From assembly GCA_022708505.1 (NCBI GenBank), contig JAKIYP010000009.1, positions 1 to 55,660 on the forward strand: a stretch of DNA of 55,660 nucleotides. The letters run 5' to 3'. Within the stretch, counting starts at the first letter, position 1. The number at the start of each line of letters is the position of its first letter. The position numbers were made by a program, and so were the translations under genes. The stretch comes from Bacteroidota bacterium. GTDB taxonomy: Bacteria; Bacteroidota; Bacteroidia; Bacteroidales; Paludibacteraceae. Shown in pieces: positions 53,581 through 55,660 of the stretch. The notes beneath the pieces were generated by a model. The model saw only the letters and a program-made list of their open reading frames with translations, did no database searches and was not told where the DNA came from.

Positions 53581-53739
53581 AGCGAATAGTGTATAGTGAA
53601 TAGCGAATAACTAATAGCTAATAACGAATAACGATTGCTTAATTTGCTAATTTTCTAAATTCTTAAACTTTTAAACCGAAAAAAAAAACACTACCCATTT
53701 CACTATTCACTATTAGTTATTCGCTATTCGCTATTCGTT
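53581..53739. repeat. Inverted pair of heptamer arrays, running into adk
   Basis: Left array 53581-53636: AGCGAAT, AGTGTAT, AGTGAAT, AGCGAAT, AACTAAT, AGCTAAT, AACGAAT, AACGATT. Right array 53705-53739 in the opposite sense: ATTCACT, ATTAGTT, ATTCGCT twice, ATTCGTT. The spacer holds TTCTTAAACTTTTAAACC (53661-53678). The right array covers the last 23 bases of adk. Confidence 0.85.
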
Positions 53740-54292
53740 GAACGATTCTCCCAAACACCTCCTCCACCGTTCCCACACCATCGATGGCGGCGTACTTGTT
53801 GAGGGATTGGTAAAATTCGTTTACGGGTGTGGTTTTGGTGGCGTATACGTCTAATCTTTTTTTGATGGTTTCGAGGTTGTCATCGCTGCGACCGGAAGTC
53901 TTGCCCCGCATGAGCAGGCGGTTGATGAGTTCCCGGTTTGGTACCTGAAGGTCAATCAGCACGGTGGTCGGTTTGCCCAGACCATCCATCAGCTTTTCTA
54001 ATTCCTCTGCTTGTTTTACGGTGCGGGGAAAGCCATCGAAAATAATACCTTTACAATCCGCATCAAGGTTTTGAATCCCGTTGGTGATTAGTTCAATCAT
54101 CATTTCGTCCGGCATCAGGTTGCCTTTCGATATGTACTTGTCGGCCTCTAAACCCAGGGCCGTTTTAGCCTCTATTTCTTTTCGCAATAACTCACCTGTT
54201 GAAAAGTGTTTCAGTCCGAACTTTTCAATAATTAATGCGCTCTGGGTTCCTTTTCCACAACCAGGCGCTCCAAAAATAATTACGTTTAACAT
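53717..54292 (-). CDS. adk: Adenylate kinase
   Basis: Balances ATP, ADP and AMP. The 191-residue enzyme has the P-loop IFGAPGCGKGTQS (about 6-18), AMP-binding HFSTGELLRKE and GFPRTVKQAEEL, and a short LID (RGKTSGRSDD), typical of Bacteroidota. The last residues RIANSE are encoded by heptamer DNA, so the ancestral C-terminus has been altered by the repeat array. It precedes obgE on the same strand by 174 bases. Confidence 0.96.
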   Translation of the reverse strand: MLNVIIFGAPGCGKGTQSALIIEKFGLKHFSTGELLRKEIEAKTALGLEADKYISKGNLMPDEMMIELITNGIQNLDADCKGIIFDGFPRTVKQAEELEKLMDGLGKPTTVLIDLQVPNRELINRLLMRGKTSGRSDDNLETIKKRLDVYATKTTPVNEFYQSLNKYAAIDGVGTVEEVFGRIVQRIANSE

Positions 54293-54306
54293 CTTTCTTT
54301 TTTTAA

Positions 54307-54581
54307 TGTCGCTTCGCTCCGACTCCAGACTCCAGACTCCGGACTCCAGACTCCAGACTCCGGACTCCAGACTCCGGACTCCGGACTTCAGACTCCAGAC
54401 TCCAGACTCCAGACTCCAGACTCCGGACTCCAGACTCCGGACTCCAGACTCCAGACTCCGGTCGCCAGTCGCCAGACATAAATTTATTATAAACCTTTTA
54501 AAAAACTAATTATTATTTACTATCAACAATTCGCTTTGCGTTCTCAATCGACCGACGTCCGGCGACTGGAATCGAAGCGAC
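54307..54581. repeat. Capped 22-unit heptamer array and short inverted partner
   Basis: Cap GTCGCTTCGCTCC (54308-54320), then units from 54321 to 54477: GACTCCA or GACTCCG eighteen times or more with one GACTTCA, ending GTCGCCA twice and GAC. After an AT-rich spacer, the right part 54550-54581 (GACCGAC, GTCCGGC, GACTGGA, ATCGAAGCGAC) is in the opposite sense and carries the matching cap. It ends six bases before the hpt stop codon. It fills nearly all of the adk-hpt gap. Confidence 0.9.
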
Positions 54582-54586
54582 CATAT

Positions 54587-55120
54587 TTACACCACCGTAT
54601 AAATTTCTTTCAAATTCCTCCCGTACCCATCATAATCCAATCCATAACCAACGATGAACTGGTTGGGTATTTTCATAGCTACATAATCCACTTTGATGTC
54701 GCGTTGCAGGGCTTCGGGTTTTTGCAGGAAGGTGGCTACCCGGATGCTTTTGGCACCTTTGGCATGCAGCGACGAGATGATTTTCTCCATGGTGATGCCC
54801 GTGTCGACGATGTCTTCCACCACCACCACGTTTCTGTCCACGATACTTTCATTCAGTCCAAAGATTTCCTTCACATTCCCCGAAGTATAAATTCCTTCAT
54901 AAGAAGAAAGTTTCACGAAGGTAATCTCACACGGGAAATTCACTACCTTCATCAAATCACCGGCAAACATGAAAGCGCCATTCAGTACACATATAAATAA
55001 TGGATTTGTATCTGCCAAATCCCGGTTGATGGCTTCTCCCACACGACGTACTGCCGCCTGGATTTCCTCCTCTGTGATGGAGAGACTGAACTTTTTGTCG
55101 TGTATCTGAATGGTTTGCAT
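54587..55120 (-). CDS. hpt: Hypoxanthine phosphoribosyltransferase
   Basis: Salvages hypoxanthine and guanine with PRPP. The 177-residue type I phosphoribosyltransferase has the PRPP loop VVVVEDIVDTGITME (about 97-111), preceded by FVKLSSYEG, and the purine-recognition segment VDYVAMKIPNQFIVGYGLDYDGYGRN (about 143-168; split VAMKIPNQFIVGYGLDY, DGYGRN). Normal length. adk lies 294 bases downstream in transcription order, across the large capped array. Confidence 0.94.
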   Translation of the reverse strand: MQTIQIHDKKFSLSITEEEIQAAVRRVGEAINRDLADTNPLFICVLNGAFMFAGDLMKVVNFPCEITFVKLSSYEGIYTSGNVKEIFGLNESIVDRNVVVVEDIVDTGITMEKIISSLHAKGAKSIRVATFLQKPEALQRDIKVDYVAMKIPNQFIVGYGLDYDGYGRNLKEIYTVV

Positions 55121-55198
55121 GATGATGGGTTTTAAAATTTAAAAATATTACGGCAAAATCGTAAAAAATTGCGACAAAAGTAAGAAAAATTGTTGAAA

Positions 55199-55287
55199 GT
55201 CTAAAGTCTAATGTCAAAAGTCTAAAGTCAAAAGTTAGCGGAGAACGGAAAGCGAACTCGAGGGGATTGCTTCGTTGCGCTTGCAAT
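55199..55287 (+). repeat. Heptamer array and REP-like hairpin upstream of hpt
   Basis: Eight phased units at 55199-55254: GTCTAAA, GTCTAAT, GTCAAAA, GTCTAAA, GTCAAAA, GTTAGCG, GAGAACG, GAAAGCG. Then ATTGC (55266-55270) and GCAAT (55283-55287) form a short hairpin of the TTGCTTCGTTGCGCTTGCAA kind that recurs in other genomes. Confidence 0.65.
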
Positions 55288-55364
55288 GACCGGGTGCTAT
55301 ATCTTGGTTGTTGTTATTTACATAGTAACTCGAAAAATATTCGATTAACTATGCAAAAAAACAC

Positions 55365-55372
55365 TATCTTTG
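55365..55372 (+). promoter_or_regulatory. -7 element of the AbiEi-like gene
   Basis: TATCTTTG, 21 bases before the start at 55393. Confidence 0.55.
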
Positions 55373-55392
55373 CATTTTAAAAACAGGATACA

Positions 55393-55660
55393 ATGAATTC
55401 ACTACTCAAATTTGGAATCATTCCAATTGATTACGCGTCACTCGAAAGTGCTTTCCCGGCGTTAAGATCGCTCCATGATAAGGTTTCTGATTTGGAACGT
55501 CAGGAGATTATTATCCGGCTAAAAAGAGGATTGTATGTTGTCTCACCTACTATTTCAAAAAAAGAAATATCGATGGAGCTAATCGCGAATCATTTATACG
55601 GACCTTCTTATGTGTCGATGGAAACTGCTCTGCGATATTACGGATTAATACCAGAAAGAG
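55393..55660 (+). CDS. AbiEi-like antitoxin/transcriptional regulator (partial, N-terminus)
   Basis: The first 89 codons of a gene cut by the window edge. The segment with IIIRLKRGLYVVSP (about 37-50) and LIANHLYGPSYVSMETALRYYGLIPE (split LIANHLYGPSYVSME, TALRYYGLIPE; about 63-88) is the winged-helix region and following block of AbiEi proteins. These are antitoxins of type IV AbiE systems and related regulators. In complete loci the nucleotidyltransferase toxin AbiEii follows directly; here it would lie outside. Phage-defence function is therefore only a possibility. Confidence 0.75.
   Translation, partial: MNSLLKFGIIPIDYASLESAFPALRSLHDKVSDLERQEIIIRLKRGLYVVSPTISKKEISMELIANHLYGPSYVSMETALRYYGLIPER

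Noticed and set aside
54081..54509. Open frame on the plus strand with a repeated seven-residue pattern (DSRLQTP)
   Set aside because: It is only the translation of the heptamer array (three units = seven codons) joined to the antisense of adk. The same holds for frames at 46728-46922 (minus) and 49467-49763 (plus).

Overview
The window is chromosomal DNA from a member of the Bacteroidota, most likely order Bacteroidales. The evidence is the gliding/secretion lipoprotein GldH, a type IX secretion C-terminal signal at the left edge, a sphingolipid-type serine palmitoyltransferase, the lpxD-lpxC-lpxA block, the holB-ricT-gldH-trmB run, and many promoters of the Bacteroidota type (-7 TAnnTTTG with a TTTG-like -33 about 19 bases upstream, no Shine-Dalgarno sequences). 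I cannot name the species.

Layout. 1-1.2 kb: end of a T9SS cargo protein and a flippase-like membrane protein. 1.25-2.0 kb: a queuosine-precursor transporter behind a preQ1-I riboswitch. 2.0-6.4 kb: accessory, AT-rich stretch with a HicAB toxin-antitoxin pair, a repressor facing a 59-residue Cro-like protein across a palindromic operator, a lipoprotein/beta-barrel pair and a YbjN-like protein. 6.4-16.8 kb: uvrA, argR-GNAT-argG, efp-dgkA, comF, and galK/galM split by a GxxExxY cassette with perfect 43-bp inverted ends. 17-22.5 kb: a DUF488 fusion, a decayed DUF4469 gene, acyl-ACP thioesterase, ABC-F ATPase and serine palmitoyltransferase. 22.5-31 kb: a MITE-like element, YkgJ-type protein, glnS, lipid A genes, an HD hydrolase and pepD. 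31-37 kb: holB-ricT-gldH-trmB, mrp and an OmpA protein. 37.4-40.7 kb: polyamine genes (agmatine deiminase, N-carbamoylputrescine amidase, carboxy(nor)spermidine dehydrogenase) around a symmetric divergent promoter. 40.7-46.7 kb: ion transport (chromate-type, CaCA, NhaA, NhaD) and lepA. 46.9-55.1 kb: carbonic anhydrase, folB, an intact IS4-family element, a radical SAM protein, dnaG, obgE, adk and hpt. The right edge cuts an AbiEi-like gene.

The least ordinary feature is in the spaces between genes. At least 11 intergenic loci hold arrays of degenerate heptamers in strict 7-bp phase (types AGYGAAT/AGCGGAA and GTCTGGA/GACTCCA). Most occur as inverted, converging pairs around an AT-rich spacer. 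They start right at, or inside, the stop codon of the neighbouring gene, and in nhaA and adk they supply the last codons. The IS4 element sits in the spacer of one such pair. A second family of 9-bp CATATAA-type repeats shows the same inverted-pair layout. I do not know of a description of these arrays.

No tRNA, rRNA or CRISPR array was seen.
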